Origin: Verrucomicrobiota bacterium
Lineage (GTDB): Bacteria > Verrucomicrobiota > Verrucomicrobiia > Verrucomicrobiales > Akkermansiaceae
DNA length: 9,512 nucleotides
Assembly: GCA_026397695.1 (NCBI GenBank)
Contig: JAPLUJ010000297.1
Coordinates: 1-9,512 of the forward strand
Reading direction: 5' to 3'
Under the pieces are notes generated by a model. That model saw only the letters and a list, made by a program, of their open reading frames with translations, did no database searches and was not told the DNA's origin. Made by a program: the position numbers and the translations under genes. Shown here one piece after another: positions 8,104-9,512 of this stretch (its first letter is position 1; the number at the start of each line of letters is the position of its first letter).

Positions 8104-8109
8104 AACCTC

Positions 8110-8802
8110 ATGAAACAAGACAACCCATCCACCAGCGTGGCGCCCGAGCGCCGCCCCATGCTCACGCGCGAATGGACCCTGTCCAAAGCATGCACGCGCT
8201 GGCTCGTGGCCAAAAAAGTTCCGCCCAATGTGATATCTCTGATAGGCATGGCCGGCGGCATGATCGCCGGCATCGCGCTGGCGGCTACCCCGCTGCCAGG
8301 CATGGCGCAGGTCATGTTTCTAGCAGCCGTGGCCGGCATCATCGTGCGCGGCATGGGAAACCTGCTGGATGGCATGGTGGCGGTGGAAAGCCAGGTGGTG
8401 TCGCCGTTCGGCGAGTTGTTCAACGAGGTTCCCGACCGCATCGCGGACGTGGTGATTCTGATAGGTGCGGGTTACGCCACCGGCGGCAATGCGACCCTCG
8501 GTCTGTTAGCGGCATTGGTGGCGGTGCTCGTGGCCTACGTCCGCGCGGAGGGCAAGGTGGTGGGCGCGGCGCAGCAATACTGCGGGCCGATGGGCAAACC
8601 GGGACGCATGGTCGTCATCCTGATGATCGCGCTCTATTGCGGACTGACGCCCGCCCGCTGGCAACCGGTGTTGGTGATTAAGGATTACGATTTCGGCCGG
8701 CGGCGCGCCGCTTGCGCCGGATTGCCCGGGAAACCCGCACCTCCTACCACCCCCCCGCATGATCTCCCCGGCCTGCATATTAGTTTGTCAGACAAATCAT
8801 AA
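8110..8802 (+). CDS. CDP-alcohol phosphatidyltransferase family protein with a disrupted C-terminus
   Basis: An integral membrane enzyme of the CDP-alcohol phosphotransferase family, which transfers a phosphoalcohol from a CDP-linked donor to an acceptor alcohol during lipid synthesis. The substrate cannot be told. The signature is N84-x2-D87-G88-x2-A91-V92-x8-G101-x3-N105-x3-D109. The classical form is D-x2-D-G-x2-A-R-x8-G-x3-D-x3-D, so two of four Asp are Asn and the Arg is Val. I recall a bacterial subgroup with the same LLDGMVAVE and GELFN pattern, so this looks like a family variant rather than decay. Membrane segments lie near 41-60, 65-82, 112-122, 129-146 and 167-179. After about residue 188 homology is lost. 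The expected basic tail RRLRRIARETRTSYHPPA instead appears in another frame (8706-8759) and ends at TGA 8760-8762. The final membrane segment also looks missing. This fits loss of 3k+1 nt near 8670-8700. The annotated frame reads into the downstream repeats, to TAA 8800-8802. The catalytic core is intact. Confidence 0.85.
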   Translation: MKQDNPSTSVAPERRPMLTREWTLSKACTRWLVAKKVPPNVISLIGMAGGMIAGIALAATPLPGMAQVMFLAAVAGIIVRGMGNLLDGMVAVESQVVSPFGELFNEVPDRIADVVILIGAGYATGGNATLGLLAALVAVLVAYVRAEGKVVGAAQQYCGPMGKPGRMVVILMIALYCGLTPARWQPVLVIKDYDFGRRRAACAGLPGKPAPPTTPPHDLPGLHISLSDKS

Positions 8803-8819
8803 TAGTTTGTCAGACAAAT
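8781..8819. repeat. two identical 17-bp repeats, each with a 13-bp palindrome: candidate tandem operator
   Basis: TAGTTTGTCAGACAAAT occurs at 8781-8797 and 8803-8819. Each copy contains the perfect palindrome TTTGTC-A-GACAAA (8784-8796 and 8806-8818) with centres 22 bp apart, about two turns of the helix. The TTGTCAGACAA core fits the T-N-GT-N3-AC-N-A pattern of FadR-type GntR operators. No regulator gene is adjacent. tgt begins 118 bp downstream. The repeat is certain; the operator role is an inference. Confidence 0.85.
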
Positions 8820-8828
8820 AATTGAAAA

Positions 8829-9512
<684 letters not shown>

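Larger units (their letters stand above)
7855..8109. other. divergent intergenic region with a C-rich (G-rich on the minus strand) tract
   Basis: This region separates pbpC (minus) from the CDP-alcohol transferase (plus). I see no credible gene in it. About 7928-7990 is nearly free of G on the plus strand, with runs of five, four and six C, so the minus strand is strongly G-rich. It contains a 12-bp direct repeat CCATCCGCGACC (7953-7964 and 7979-7990, 26 bp apart). A TTGACG at 7991-7996 with TAACCA 17 bp further could be a weak promoter for the plus-strand gene. Confidence 0.6.

Noticed and set aside
7855..8118. pbpC starting at the upstream ATG 8118
   Set aside because: The extra 88 residues are Gly/Cys-rich, overlap the divergent gene with its strong Shine-Dalgarno, and make the protein longer than the family; the GTG at 7854 gives the expected length.
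8781..8819. CRISPR or transposon end
   Set aside because: Only two short copies with a 5-bp gap, no cas or transposase gene and no target duplication; paired operator sites fit better.

Overview
The window is about 9.5 kb of GC-rich, densely coded chromosomal DNA, with no phage, IS, CRISPR, tRNA or rRNA gene that I can see. The protein styles suggest a member of the Verrucomicrobiota (PVC group). These include a Hanks-type Ser/Thr kinase, a CPBP protease overlapping a thiL-like gene, a CDP-alcohol phosphotransferase with an unusual N-x2-D-G...N-x3-D motif, and genes that mostly lack strong Shine-Dalgarno sequences. The phylum is an inference from protein family resemblance, not a measured result.

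Layout. 1-600 (minus) is the 5' part of a Ser/Thr protein kinase gene that runs off the left edge and carries an internal deletion plus frameshift. 601-758 is an AT-rich divergent intergenic region with a perfect 8-bp stem hairpin. 759-2581 (plus) is a translationally coupled pair: a CPBP intramembrane protease and thiamine-monophosphate kinase (thiL). 2613-7854 (minus) is a cell-envelope block. It reads, in transcription order, pbpC (penicillin-binding protein 1C), a probable secreted protein of unknown function, and a CreD-like inner-membrane protein. 7855-8109 is a divergent, C-rich intergenic region. 8110-8802 (plus) is a CDP-alcohol phosphatidyltransferase whose C-terminal end appears deleted and frameshifted. 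8781-8910 is a compact non-coding stretch with two identical 13-bp palindromes 22 bp apart, then an 82-bp element bounded by 10-bp inverted repeats. From 8938 to the right edge is the 5' part of tgt (tRNA-guanine transglycosylase).

How the genes fit together. The minus-strand trio looks like one transcription unit for the envelope: a bifunctional peptidoglycan synthase, a periplasmic or surface partner, and a membrane protein of the type tied to envelope stress in enterobacteria. CPBP protease and thiL share a 4-bp overlap and are probably co-transcribed, although their functions are unrelated. tgt begins tRNA queuosine modification.

Most worth a second look: (i) two independent genes with what look like roughly 40-nt internal deletions that shift frame; (ii) the composite palindrome/inverted-repeat element in front of tgt; (iii) a strong apparent excess of the heptamer CTAWCAG across the window, in genes on both strands; (iv) the pbpC / secreted protein / CreD-like cluster.
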